Shown here in pieces: positions 1 through 4,866 of a stretch of DNA of 12,184 nucleotides. This stretch comes from CAYPHA01 sp964410215 (lineage in GTDB: Bacteria > Calditrichota > Calditrichia > Calditrichales > CAYPHA01). Both the position numbers and the translations under genes were made by a program. The stretch is from contig CAYPHA010000104.1 of assembly GCA_964410215.1 (NCBI GenBank), forward strand, positions 1-12,184, in the 5' to 3' direction. Numbering within the stretch: position 1 is the first letter of the stretch; every line of letters starts with the position of its first letter. A model generated the notes under the pieces. That model saw only the letters and a list, made by a program, of their open reading frames with translations, ran no database searches and was not told the DNA's origin.

Positions 1-30
1 GTCAGCGGTGTTCAACCAATTCCGCTTTTA

Positions 31-61
31 TTTTAATCTTTAATCTTTCATCTTTAATCTT
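31..61. repeat. Period-7 repeat array (AAGATNA type)
   Basis: Read on the minus strand, this is four to five tandem heptamers of the form AAGATTA / AAGATGA. The same array type recurs at 2505-2541 and, with different variable bases, at 2893, 4771, 11892, 11980 and 12067. It lies directly against the left arm of the inverted element at 61. The first 30 bases of the window show nothing recognisable. Confidence 0.7.
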
Positions 62-201
62 GAGTCCACTCCGATAAGTGCTATTTACGGAGTTGTCATC
101 CCGAACTCGTTTCGGGATCTACTGTTTTTATTGAACTTATAGATGCTGAAATAAATTCAGCATGACACTATCGTGCTTTTCGGAGTGGACTCAATCTTAA
201 A
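53..201. repeat. 133-bp inverted-repeat-bounded element, copy A
   Basis: The core at 61-193 is bounded by perfect 14-bp inverted repeats (TGAGTCCACTCCGA). With one TTTAA-containing octamer on each side, the arms extend to 20 of 22 matching bases. Inside are two hairpin units facing each other, at 94-120 and 141-167. It has no coding capacity, so it resembles a MITE or a structured intergenic repeat. Copy B at 2541-2673 is its exact reverse complement over all 133 bases, yet the flanking sequences of A and B are in the same orientation. A chimeric partial copy lies at 5611-5676. Confidence 0.85.
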
Positions 202-233
202 AATTCCAAAGGCGAGCAAAGCGACCCGAGTTT

Positions 234-276
234 CCCGGCTCCCCGCCAGAGGCGGACAGGTCCGGCCGGGATGACA
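234..276. repeat. REP-like hairpin unit with long loop
   Basis: This GC-rich palindromic unit ends in CCGGCCGGGATGACA and carries an extra CCGCCAGAGGCGGACAGG insert in its loop. It belongs to the interspersed family also seen at 1015-1050, 1714-1738, 2713-2737, 3928-3955 and 5611-5638. It sits between copy A of the inverted element and the first TA cassette. Confidence 0.7.
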
Positions 277-294
277 CTACGAGCTATTCTTGTG

Positions 295-346
295 TTGACT
301 TATCATAAAAATTCCTATAGTTTCATATATCATTTTCTAAAAGGAG
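295..346 (+). promoter_or_regulatory. Possible sigma70-like promoter and RBS of TA cassette 1
   Basis: TTGACT at 295-300 and TATAGT at 316-321 are 15 bases apart, which is short of the ideal 17. A clear ribosome binding site AAGGAG at 341-346 lies 6 nt before the TTG start of the antitoxin. The RBS is convincing and supports the TTG start; the promoter hexamers are only suggestive in AT-rich DNA. Confidence 0.35.
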
Positions 347-352
347 ACTACT

Positions 353-541
353 TTGAGTTCTGTAAAAACGGAGATCTCTCAACTTTTAAATAAATTACCT
401 GACGATTGTACGTTTGAAGACGTTCAGTATCATCTCTATGTACTTGAAAAAGTAAAAAAAAGCAAAGATTCAGCAAATACTCATGGCACGATTTCACAAA
501 AGGAAATTGAAAAAAGATTCGATAAATGGCGCATAAAGTAA
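353..541 (+). CDS. Putative type II antitoxin, partner of RelE/ParE toxin
   Basis: This is a 62-residue protein starting at a TTG codon supported by AAGGAG six nucleotides upstream. The pattern LLNKLPDDCTFEDVQYHLYV followed by a charged tail (ISQKEIEKRFDKW) resembles a family of small hypothetical proteins commonly encoded just before RelE/ParE toxins. In such pairs the antitoxin binds the toxin and usually represses the shared promoter. The gene overlaps the toxin start by 16 nt, implying translational coupling. No classical DNA-binding fold can be assigned by eye, so the antitoxin role rests on family resemblance and gene context. The protein is acidic to mixed in the first half and basic at the end. 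Confidence 0.75.
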   Translation: MSSVKTEISQLLNKLPDDCTFEDVQYHLYVLEKVKKSKDSANTHGTISQKEIEKRFDKWRIK

Positions 542-825
542 GATGGTCTTTGGAAGCAGCAAAAGACCTTGAGAGTATTGCCGATTATATAGCTCGTGAT
601 TCGGAAAATTATGCGCGTCTGGTCGTCACCAAGGTCCTCGATTCAACCAGGAATTTTGAAACGTTTCCTTATGCCGGTAGAATTGTTCCGGAATTTAGTG
701 ATCCAAATATTCGTGAAGTTTTTATATATAATTATAGAGTTATTTACGAGATATTGGATGAAAATGTAGTGATTCTTGCCATTATTCATGGAAGTCGTAT
801 TCTACATATCAACGATAGAATTTAA
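526..825 (+). CDS. RelE/ParE family toxin
   Basis: A 99-residue protein with the RelE/ParE layout: an N-terminal strand and helix (VRWSLEAAKDLESIADYIA), then FPYAGRIVPEF around residues 47-57, then the C-terminal beta segments REVFIYNYRVIYEI and VVILAIIHGSR. Length and layout match the family. Members either inhibit DNA gyrase (ParE) or cleave mRNA on the ribosome (RelE); the sequence alone does not decide which. The C-terminal FIYNYRVIYEI...IIHGSR pattern is closer to ParE-type members. The ATG lies inside the upstream antitoxin gene (16-nt overlap), so expression is probably coupled to it. The reading frame is intact, with no sign of inactivation. Confidence 0.88.
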   Translation: MAHKVRWSLEAAKDLESIADYIARDSENYARLVVTKVLDSTRNFETFPYAGRIVPEFSDPNIREVFIYNYRVIYEILDENVVILAIIHGSRILHINDRI

Positions 826-960
826 AAATTATGATACTGTAGTGATGATCGCATCGCTTTGTCTTTCCTTGTTCCATGGTTAGAACCTGGAGCTCTGATT
901 ACTGCTATCCTTCCCTTGTACCTTCTCTGTCAATGGAGCTCTTTCTTCTTTTTGGGCCTG
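826..960. other. Non-coding spacer after TA cassette 1
   Basis: No supportable gene lies here, nor in the rest of the gap up to 1170. It contains two direct copies of TGGAGCTCT (about 889 and 934) and a degenerate stretch of minus-strand heptamers (GAGAAGG TACAAGG) around 908-924. The following 961-1140 stretch holds the terminator-like hairpin, competing hairpins, the REP-like unit and the operator candidate listed separately. Confidence 0.5.
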
Positions 961-984
961 CCCGCCTGTGGCGCGGGTTTTTTT
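961..984 (+). terminator. Candidate intrinsic terminator after TA cassette 1
   Basis: CCCGC at 961-965 pairs with GCGGG at 973-977 and is followed directly by seven T residues. This is the form of a rho-independent terminator on the plus strand, 136 nt after the toxin stop. The same GC-rich bases belong to the local repeat vocabulary, so the terminator role is plausible but not certain. Confidence 0.4.
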
Positions 985-1013
985 CATCGTTGAAAAGAAC
1001 ATAATGTTCTTTT
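977..1013. repeat. Overlapping, mutually exclusive hairpins
   Basis: TGAAAAGAAC at 991-1000 can pair backward with GTTTTTTTCA at 977-986 (loop TCGT). Alternatively AAAAGAAC at 993-1000 can pair forward with GTTCTTTT at 1006-1013 (loop ATAAT). The first hairpin recurs with a perfect 10-bp stem at 1755-1778, so it is a repeated unit and not a chance palindrome. Confidence 0.55.
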
Positions 1014-1014
1014 G

Positions 1015-1050
1015 TCCCGCCAGAGGCGGACAGGTCCGGCCGGGATGACA
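1015..1050. repeat. REP-like hairpin unit, long-loop form
   Basis: This matches the unit at 234-276 across CCGCCAGAGGCGGACAGG and CCGGCCGGGATGACA. The two are the only copies with the extended loop; the other copies have a short CTC loop. It sits between the competing hairpins and the operator region of TA cassette 2. Confidence 0.7.
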
Positions 1051-1114
1051 GACAATTTTCTGAGCTCCTATTACTCTCTCTACACTCCTTTCGAAATTAA
1101 AATATATATGTTAA

Positions 1115-1139
1115 AATCATTGTGTTAAAACACATGATT
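1115..1139. promoter_or_regulatory. Palindromic operator candidate of TA cassette 2
   Basis: The arms AATCATTGTGTT (1115-1126) and AACACATGATT (1129-1139) form a near-perfect inverted repeat with one extra base in the left arm. It lies about 30 nt before the antitoxin start within AT-rich promoter-like DNA. Type II TA operons are usually autoregulated by the antitoxin or the complex binding such a palindrome, so this is the natural operator candidate. No protein-specific consensus is available to confirm it. Confidence 0.5.
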
Positions 1140-1170
1140 ATTTATATTTTTTGAAAAAAATGAGATTGCT

Positions 1171-1395
1171 ATGAGTAACAACGATCTGTTAAGTGAGATA
1201 AAAAAACTTAGTGTTTCTGAACGCATTCTGATCGTCGAATCCATCTGGGATAGCATTACATTGTCTGACGAAGATGTTCCTGTTACGGATGAACACATAA
1301 AAGAACTTGACAAACGATTACATGACCATAAAATGAATCCTTCTGATACCGTAAAATGGGATGACTTGAAAAAGCGAATTAAAAGCAAATTATGA
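1171..1395 (+). CDS. Addiction-module antitoxin, PF09720/TIGR02574-like
   Basis: A 74-residue protein whose N-terminal half (LLSEIKKLSVSERILIVESIWDSI, then a short acidic segment and VTDEHIKELDKRLHD) matches the pattern of the small putative addiction-module component family. Its members lie directly upstream of RelE/ParE-type toxins and are thought to neutralise them. The C-terminal part (about residues 57-74, VKWDDLKKRIKSKL) is also typical. The stop overlaps the toxin start by 4 nt (ATGA at 1392-1395). A palindrome at 1115-1139 is the likely autoregulatory site. The RBS is weak, with only a GAG about 6-8 nt before the ATG. The gene is intact. Confidence 0.88.
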   Translation: MSNNDLLSEIKKLSVSERILIVESIWDSITLSDEDVPVTDEHIKELDKRLHDHKMNPSDTVKWDDLKKRIKSKL

Positions 1396-1688
1396 CTTAT
1401 GAATTAGTTATTCGATCCTGTGCAGAAAAAGATATCTCAGATGCTGTTTACTGGTATGAAGATAAGGTTAAGGGACTGGGTGAACGTTTTCTTCTTAGTA
1501 TTGATGCTACATTTTCTTCTATTCAAAGAAATCCAAGATTGTATCCAGTTGTTTACAAAAAATTTAGAAGAGCCCTGCTAAAAAGATTTCCCTACAGCCT
1601 CTATTATATTGTTGAAAATAATACGATAACGATCATCGCGGTGCTCCATCAGAAACAAAAGCATGACAACTGGAAGTTCAGAATATAA
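1392..1688 (+). CDS. RelE/ParE family toxin
   Basis: This 98-residue protein follows the RelE/ParE pattern: YELVIRSCAEKDISDAVYWYEDKVKGLGERFL at residues 3-34, then SIQRNPRLYPVVYKKFRRALLKRFPYSLYY, then the final strand NTITIIAVLHQKQKHDNW. The YWYE, RNPRLYP and RFPYSLYY elements are hallmarks of the subfamily that pairs with PF09720 antitoxins. It is expected to be a small intracellular toxin acting either on translation or on gyrase; activity in this subfamily is not settled. It begins in a 4-nt ATGA overlap with the antitoxin, indicating coupled translation. It is clearly different in sequence from the first toxin at 526, so the two cassettes are not recent duplicates. Confidence 0.9.
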   Translation: MTYELVIRSCAEKDISDAVYWYEDKVKGLGERFLLSIDATFSSIQRNPRLYPVVYKKFRRALLKRFPYSLYYIVENNTITIIAVLHQKQKHDNWKFRI

Positions 1689-1713
1689 GTTGGTTGATTG
1701 GTGGGCCCGAGTT

Positions 1714-1778
1714 TTCCGGCTCTCCGGCCGGGATGACAAGGGCCACGATTTTTGGTTCTTTTCATCGTTGAAAAGAAC
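1714..1778. repeat. REP-like unit followed by perfect 10-bp hairpin
   Basis: The short-loop REP-like unit CTCCGGCCGGGATGACA ends at 1738. It is followed by AGGGCCACGATTTTTG, a motif repeated at about 2991-3006. Then comes a perfect hairpin: GTTCTTTTCA at 1755-1764, loop TCGT, TGAAAAGAAC at 1769-1778. The hairpin lies about 70 nt after the TA2 toxin stop and could act in 3' end formation, though no T-run follows. Confidence 0.6.
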
Positions 1779-1831
1779 CTAACAAATTGCCACGAAAAAC
1801 GTGATGCTTTGAAAGTAAGAGATTCCCGTTA

Positions 1832-1881
1832 TCTACTATCATGATAGAAGACGCATTAGCCTAAAACATCAATCGATTGAT
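1832..1881. promoter_or_regulatory. Two palindromes upstream of the DUF2442 gene
   Basis: The first, at 1832-1851, is centred on CTATCATGATAG and is symmetric at 18 of 20 bases. The second, ATCAATCGATTGAT at 1868-1881, is a perfect 14-bp palindrome. They lie 60-110 nt before the cassette 3 start and may be protein-binding operators for this pair. TTGTACAA at 1904-1911 is a shorter third palindrome closer to the gene. The regulatory role is inferred from position only. Confidence 0.4.
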
Positions 1882-1941
1882 TCATCGTCCATCTTCTGGT
1901 ATATTGTACAACACATGATGTAATTTTATTAAGGATAGGTC

Positions 1942-2226
1942 ATGAACAAACCAGTAGACATAAAACCACTAGAAAATTATCGCCTTTGGTTAAAATATTC
2001 AAATGGAACCGAGGGCATTGTCGATTTAAGTCACTATGTCGGAAAAGGCGTATTTTCGGCCTGGTCAGATTATACTTTTTTTAAGTCCGTTGAAATTGGC
2101 CCATCTGGTGAATTAATGTGGGGAGAAGAGATAGACCTTTGTCCGGATGCTTTATATCTCAAAATTACAGGTAAAAAACCCAAAGATGTATTCCCCTCTT
2201 TGAAACAGGAGTTTTCAAATGCCTGA
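1942..2226 (+). CDS. DUF2442 domain protein, first gene of a TA-like pair
   Basis: The 94-residue protein has the DUF2442 pattern: an opening strand with IKPLENYRLWLKYSNGTEGIVDLS, a central GVFSAWSDYTFFKSVEIGPSGELMW segment, and the signature EIDLCPDALYLKITG at about residues 63-77. The start is supported by AAGGA at 1931-1935, six nt before the ATG. DUF2442 genes are very often found next to DUF4160 genes, as here, with an 8-nt overlap. The pair behaves like a TA cassette in its small size, coupling and island location. To my knowledge the molecular activity of either partner is not firmly established, and no catalytic motif is visible in this one. Confidence 0.88.
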   Translation: MNKPVDIKPLENYRLWLKYSNGTEGIVDLSHYVGKGVFSAWSDYTFFKSVEIGPSGELMWGEEIDLCPDALYLKITGKKPKDVFPSLKQEFSNA

Positions 2227-2479
2227 AATTTCCAGGTTCTATGGAATTGTCATAAAGATGTTTTTTGATGATCATGAACCACCCCATTTCCATGCTCAAT
2301 ATGGTGAGTATGAAGCACTTATAGCTATAAACAATTTGGGGATTATTTCAGGTGATTTGCCTCCAAAAGCTCTAAGTCTTGTCATTGAATGGGCAAGTAT
2401 CTATAAAGATAATTTGATAGCAGATTGGGAAAAAGCCAGGAATCTTGAGGCTCTCGAAAAAATACCACCGCTAGAATAG
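2219..2479 (+). CDS. DUF4160 domain protein, second gene of a TA-like pair
   Basis: An 86-residue protein with the DUF4160 signature: SRFYGIVIKMFFDDHEPPHFHAQYGEYEA at residues 5-33. The histidines in HEPPHFHA are the most conserved part and could bind a metal or act in catalysis, but that is inference. The second half (LPPKALSLVIEWASIYKDNLIADWEKARN) is the usual helical tail. The ATG is preceded by AGGAG at 2207-2211 with 7-nt spacing, inside the DUF2442 gene, and the genes overlap by 8 nt. Context suggests it acts together with the DUF2442 protein as a TA-like or accessory two-component cassette. It is intact and of normal length. Confidence 0.88.
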   Translation: MPEISRFYGIVIKMFFDDHEPPHFHAQYGEYEALIAINNLGIISGDLPPKALSLVIEWASIYKDNLIADWEKARNLEALEKIPPLE

Positions 2480-2504
2480 AATTTGTTTTCTAACACTGGC
2501 CTTT

Positions 2505-2541
2505 TTTAATCTTTCATCTTTCATCTTTCATCTTTAATCTT
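2505..2541. repeat. Period-7 repeat array (AAGATNA type)
   Basis: Minus-strand heptamers AAGATTA / AAGATGA are repeated about five times, directly preceding copy B of the inverted element. The arrangement is the same as at 31-61 before copy A. This shows that array plus element plus right flank was duplicated as a unit in direct orientation. Confidence 0.7.
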
Positions 2542-2681
2542 GAGTCCACTCCGAAAAGCACGATAGTGTCATGCTGAATTTATTTCAGCATCTATAAGTT
2601 CAATAAAAACAGTAGATCCCGAAACGAGTTCGGGATGACAACTCCGTAAATAGCACTTATCGGAGTGGACTCAATCTTAAA
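2533..2681. repeat. 133-bp inverted-repeat-bounded element, copy B (core inverted)
   Basis: The core at 2541-2673 begins and ends with TGAGTCCACTCCGA and its complement. It is the exact reverse complement of 61-193, with no mismatch over 133 bases. The flanks match copy A in direct orientation: heptamers on the left, and on the right ATCTTAAA followed by GGCGAGCAAAGCGACCCGAG, with about four differences in 48 bases. The core has therefore been flipped relative to its surroundings in one copy. No recombinase gene lies nearby. Confidence 0.88.
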
Positions 2682-2712
2682 TATACCTAAGGCGAGCAAA
2701 GCGACCCGAGAT

Positions 2713-2737
2713 TCCCGGCTCTCCGGCCGGGATGACA
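2713..2737. repeat. REP-like hairpin unit
   Basis: This is a short-loop copy of the CCGGCTCTCCGGCCGGGATGACA family directly to the right of copy B's flank. It corresponds in position to the long-loop unit at 234-276 next to copy A, so the loop length differs between the two duplicated blocks. Confidence 0.7.
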
Positions 2738-2892
2738 GAGGAGACATCCACATTCCAACAACAACGATCCCAGGGGATGACCTGATGGAAGCATTTGGCT
2801 GTGCTATGGGTGGCCATTTCTGGAAATTGCCGTTAAGAATCTTACCCGGAATTTCGAACAGAAAAATAAAGTGTTTGAGCGAGGGACGAAGA
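2738..2892. other. Unassigned spacer, possible gene remnant
   Basis: This is the only part of the 2480-3032 gap not covered by recognisable repeats. One plus-strand frame reads GDDLMEAFGCAMGGHFWKLP without a stop, but it runs into repeat sequence at both ends and has no RBS or credible start. It may be a decayed gene fragment. I could not assign it to a family. Confidence 0.25.
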
Positions 2893-2990
2893 AAGGTGCA
2901 AGGCTCAAGGATCAAGGGGCAAGAAAAAGAATGCCGAGATGGGCAGTCACCGCTGTTTTTTTCTTTTTTCCTTTTTCTTTTTTCATAATT
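2893..2990. repeat. Period-7 array plus T-rich tail, copy 1
   Basis: Four heptamers AAGGTGC, AAGGCTC, AAGGATC, AAGGGGC at 2893-2920 are followed by a segment (AAGAAAAAGAATGCCGAGA and a pyrimidine-rich tail) that resembles 4799-4866 after the array at 4771. The two approximately 95-bp copies share layout and most bases. It lies beyond the 3' end of the minus-strand zinc-finger gene. Confidence 0.65.
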
Positions 2991-3032
2991 AGGGCCACGA
3001 TTTTTGCCTGTTCCCGATTATGCGGGATTTCG

Positions 3033-3278
3033 TTAACCGGCAATTTGATAGGATTGACCCAGAAGCTGGAAATCGGAAACATCATGTTTCTCAAGTTTTA
3101 ATTTAATTTCTTCAAAAAATGTAATGATTTCTTTTGAATACATTCTTTCCCCGCAGTGTAAACATACTTCGGCCTTTACTTTAACCACTGCCGTGTTGTT
3201 CCCACCCCTGAGCAATTTTTCGACATCCTTTTCAATAACTTCACTTCCACAAAGTGGGCATTTATTAAATGGTAACAT
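3033..3278 (-). CDS. YgiT/MqsA-type zinc-finger protein, putative antitoxin
   Basis: This 81-residue protein carries two CxxC pairs, CPLCG at residues 8-12 and CLHCG at residues 38-42, separated by EKDVEKLLRGGNNTAVVKVKAEV. This is the zinc-binding layout of YgiT-type proteins, related to the N-terminal domain of the antitoxin MqsA. It lacks the C-terminal helix-turn-helix domain of full MqsA; after the zinc domain there is only a helical tail (ITFFEEIKLKLEKHDV). DNA binding is therefore doubtful and it may act only by binding its partner. It starts 1 nt after the stop of the DUF4258 gene, giving toxin-first order as in mqsRA. The gene is intact. Confidence 0.85.
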   Translation of the reverse strand: MLPFNKCPLCGSEVIEKDVEKLLRGGNNTAVVKVKAEVCLHCGERMYSKEIITFFEEIKLKLEKHDVSDFQLLGQSYQIAG

Positions 3279-3279
3279 A

Positions 3280-3591
3280 CTATTTTCTCCTTCTTTCCCA
3301 ATTGATCCATCGCGCTGGATCTGGTCGATACACTGTTATAAGAACTGAAAATTTATTGTCTTTATTATAGCCCCAAACAGTGTAAATTGGTTCCCTTTTA
3401 TAATTAAAACCGTGTACCAGGCAACTTGGGAACGGTTTGTCTTTTGGATATTGTTCTATAGTTTTCCCATTTAGGACACTCGCTATAATTTCATCAAATG
3501 ACAATCGATCAGACTGTGCTTCTTCATATGCATGATCAGTTACTCTTATCTTATCATTTCGAATGGCATCAATTAAATCCTCAATTGTCAA
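3280..3591 (-). CDS. DUF4258 protein, putative toxin
   Basis: A 103-residue protein with a DUF4258 pattern: helical IEDLIDAIRNDKIRVTDHAYEEAQSDRLSFDEI at residues 3-35, the NGKTIEQYP turn, a strand segment CLVHGFNYKREPIYTVWGYN, and the closing FSVLITVYRPDPARW. The conserved DHA near residue 19 and the YRPDPARW motif near the end are the visible signatures. DUF4258 proteins are often encoded next to YgiT-type zinc-finger proteins and are assumed to be RNase-like toxins; this is inferred from context, not shown here. The start is a TTG with a GGGA-type RBS about 12 nt upstream, so the exact start is uncertain. The partner follows after 1 nt. Confidence 0.82.
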   Translation of the reverse strand: MTIEDLIDAIRNDKIRVTDHAYEEAQSDRLSFDEIIASVLNGKTIEQYPKDKPFPSCLVHGFNYKREPIYTVWGYNKDNKFSVLITVYRPDPARWINWERRRK

Positions 3592-3724
3592 CGGCTTTTT
3601 TCCCTAAGAGATTTATTTAATATCAAGCGTTTTAAATATATTTAAAAATAAGAAAATACATAAGAATTTGCTAATTAAGAATACATTTACTACAAATGCT
3701 GGCCTATTTGAGTATAAGCCACGT
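3592..3724. other. AT-rich upstream region of the minus-strand DUF4258 cassette
   Basis: This AT-rich stretch contains no open frame worth calling. It should hold the minus-strand promoter for the DUF4258 / zinc-finger pair, but I cannot pick out a convincing pair of hexamers. It is followed to the right by the palindrome cluster at 3725-3972. Confidence 0.35.
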
Positions 3725-3972
3725 CCCGGTCAAGTCCTTCTAAGTTTAGCAAAGCTAAACATAAGAAGCACTAAACCGGGACAAGACCGTTAATGAAAAT
3801 CTTGAAATTCAGCGGCTCGTTCCGCTTCCCGCACAAAATTGTGCGGGATTAAACGCGCCCCGGCAAGCCGAACCTCCCAGCCTTTTTGCTTCTTTTTGGG
3901 CAAGCAAAAAGAAGTTAAAGAAAGACGAGATCCCGGCTCTCCGGCCGTGATGACAATAGGACGTTCACGTCC
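3725..3972. repeat. Cluster of palindromes including a three-level nested hairpin
   Basis: At 3725-3780 three stems are nested: CCCGGT/ACCGGG outside, CTTCT/AGAAG in the middle, and GTTTAGC-AAA-GCTAAAC inside. Next come AGCGG/CCGCT (3811-3826) and CCCGCACAA/TTGTGCGGG (3828-3847). CTTTTTGCTT at 3882-3891 pairs with AAGCAAAAAG at 3902-3911. A REP-like unit at 3928-3955 has a G-to-T change that disturbs its stem. GGACG/CGTCC at 3959-3972 closes the cluster. The segment 3901-3955 recurs at 5584-5638. No gene is supported here; the open frame that spans it is repeat read-through into the PIN gene. Confidence 0.65.
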
Positions 3973-4069
3973 CTACATACAAAGATTCCAATTACCTTCA
4001 ATCTATTACCATATCAGCCGGCAAACCAACACTATTGCATTGATCCTAGGTATTGCATATAATACCAAT

Positions 4070-4498
4070 GTGAAAAGATTTAAAATTGTGATTGATACCA
4101 ATGTCATCATTTCTGCTTTAAGATCCAGAAATGGCGCATCGTTTAAATTATTATCTTTACTCGGTAAAAAACGATTTGATATGGTAATATCCGTTCCCCT
4201 GATCCTGGAATATGAATCACAATTATTCAATCATTTAGGTGCTCTGGTAATTAATGAAAAAGATGTACAATATTTTCTGGACTATATTTGTTCGATCGCA
4301 CTTAAGCAGGATATTTTTTACCTGTGGCGTCCTTTCCTTAAAGATCCAAAGGATGATTTCATACTGGAATTGGCGTTTAATTCGGAAAGTGATTTTATAA
4401 TCACATATAATAAAAAGGATTTTCTTCCCAGTGAGCAGCTGGGAGTGACAGTATTGTCACCAAAAGAGTTTTTGCTAAAAATGAAGGAAATACGATGA
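4070..4498 (+). CDS. PIN-domain toxin (VapC-like, COG1569 type)
   Basis: A 142-residue PIN-domain protein, expected to be a metal-dependent RNase. The first acidic site is in FKIVIDTNVIISAL (D9). The second is E47 in VPLILEYES. Others are D95/D96 in LKDPKDDFILELA and D108 and D117 in SDFIITYNKKDF. This is the full PIN acidic set and the normal length for the family. I chose the GTG at 4070 because it gives the family-typical start; the same frame is open back to 3839, but that extension is a translation of intergenic repeats. No good RBS precedes the GTG. The gene overlaps its antitoxin by 4 nt, with toxin first. It is related to the PIN gene at 5118-5552, sharing TGAS/NGAS, FLFRP/YLWRP and the SDF/SDY region. 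Confidence 0.88.
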   Translation: MKRFKIVIDTNVIISALRSRNGASFKLLSLLGKKRFDMVISVPLILEYESQLFNHLGALVINEKDVQYFLDYICSIALKQDIFYLWRPFLKDPKDDFILELAFNSESDFIITYNKKDFLPSEQLGVTVLSPKEFLLKMKEIR

Positions 4499-4731
4499 GT
4501 ACATTAAGTATACGTCTACCTGAATCACTTCATAAGCGGGTTAAAGAACTCGCTATGAAAGAACGGTTATCTATTAATCAATTTATTGCCACAGCCTTGG
4601 CAGAAAAAATATCCGCACTTGATACGGAAGTCTATTTGCAGGAACGTGCAAAGAGAGGTAGGCGAGATAAGTTTCTATCCGTACTGTCCAAGGTCCCGGA
4701 TGTAGAAGCAGATGAAAGGGATCGCCTCTAG
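4495..4731 (+). CDS. Ribbon-helix-helix antitoxin
   Basis: A 78-residue protein whose N-terminus has the ribbon-helix-helix layout: strand STLSIRLPESLHKRVKELA, turn, then LSINQFIATALAEKI at residues 25-39. RHH proteins of this kind dimerise to bind operator DNA. The C-terminal tail (VYLQERAKRGRRDKFLSVLSKVPD) is the likely toxin-binding segment. The start overlaps the PIN stop (ATGA at 4495-4498) and is preceded by AAGGAA at 4484-4489. The toxin-antitoxin order is reversed relative to classical vapBC but is usual for COG1569-type PIN/RHH pairs. It resembles the antitoxin at 4841-5125. It is intact. Confidence 0.88.
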   Translation: MSTLSIRLPESLHKRVKELAMKERLSINQFIATALAEKISALDTEVYLQERAKRGRRDKFLSVLSKVPDVEADERDRL

Positions 4732-4751
4732 TCTCTATTTTTAAATAGTCT

Positions 4752-4866
4752 TCGGCTGGGATGACAAAAAAAGGTGCAAGGATCAAGGTTCAAGGTGCAA
4801 GTAAGAAAATGCCAGAGGTGGGCAACCATCCCTGGCTTTTTTATTTTTCCCCTTTTCTTTTTTCTA
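4752..4866. repeat. Truncated REP-like unit, period-7 array and T-rich tail, copy 2
   Basis: TCGGCTGGGATGACA at 4752-4766 is a decayed half of the REP-like hairpin. Heptamers AAGGTGC, AAGGATC, AAGGTTC, AAGGTGC follow at 4771-4798. Then comes a segment resembling 2921-2990, ending in a pyrimidine-rich tail. The tail overlaps the 3' end of the minus-strand RHH gene, so the last codons of that gene lie inside the repeat. It separates two convergent, related PIN/RHH pairs. Confidence 0.65.

Noticed and set aside
53..201. Insertion sequence remnant
   Set aside because: The element is only 133 bp, has no transposase fragment, and no target-site duplication is evident because the flanks are themselves repeats.
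2592..3101. Overlapping open frames of 60-107 codons on both strands
   Set aside because: They read through the 133-bp element, REP-like units and period-7 arrays, have low-complexity ends, and lack an RBS or any recognised domain.
3839..4069. Open N-terminal extension of the PIN toxin frame, adding 77 residues
   Set aside because: It translates REP-like units and palindromes that recur in intergenic DNA at 5584-5638, and the family start coincides with the GTG at 4070.
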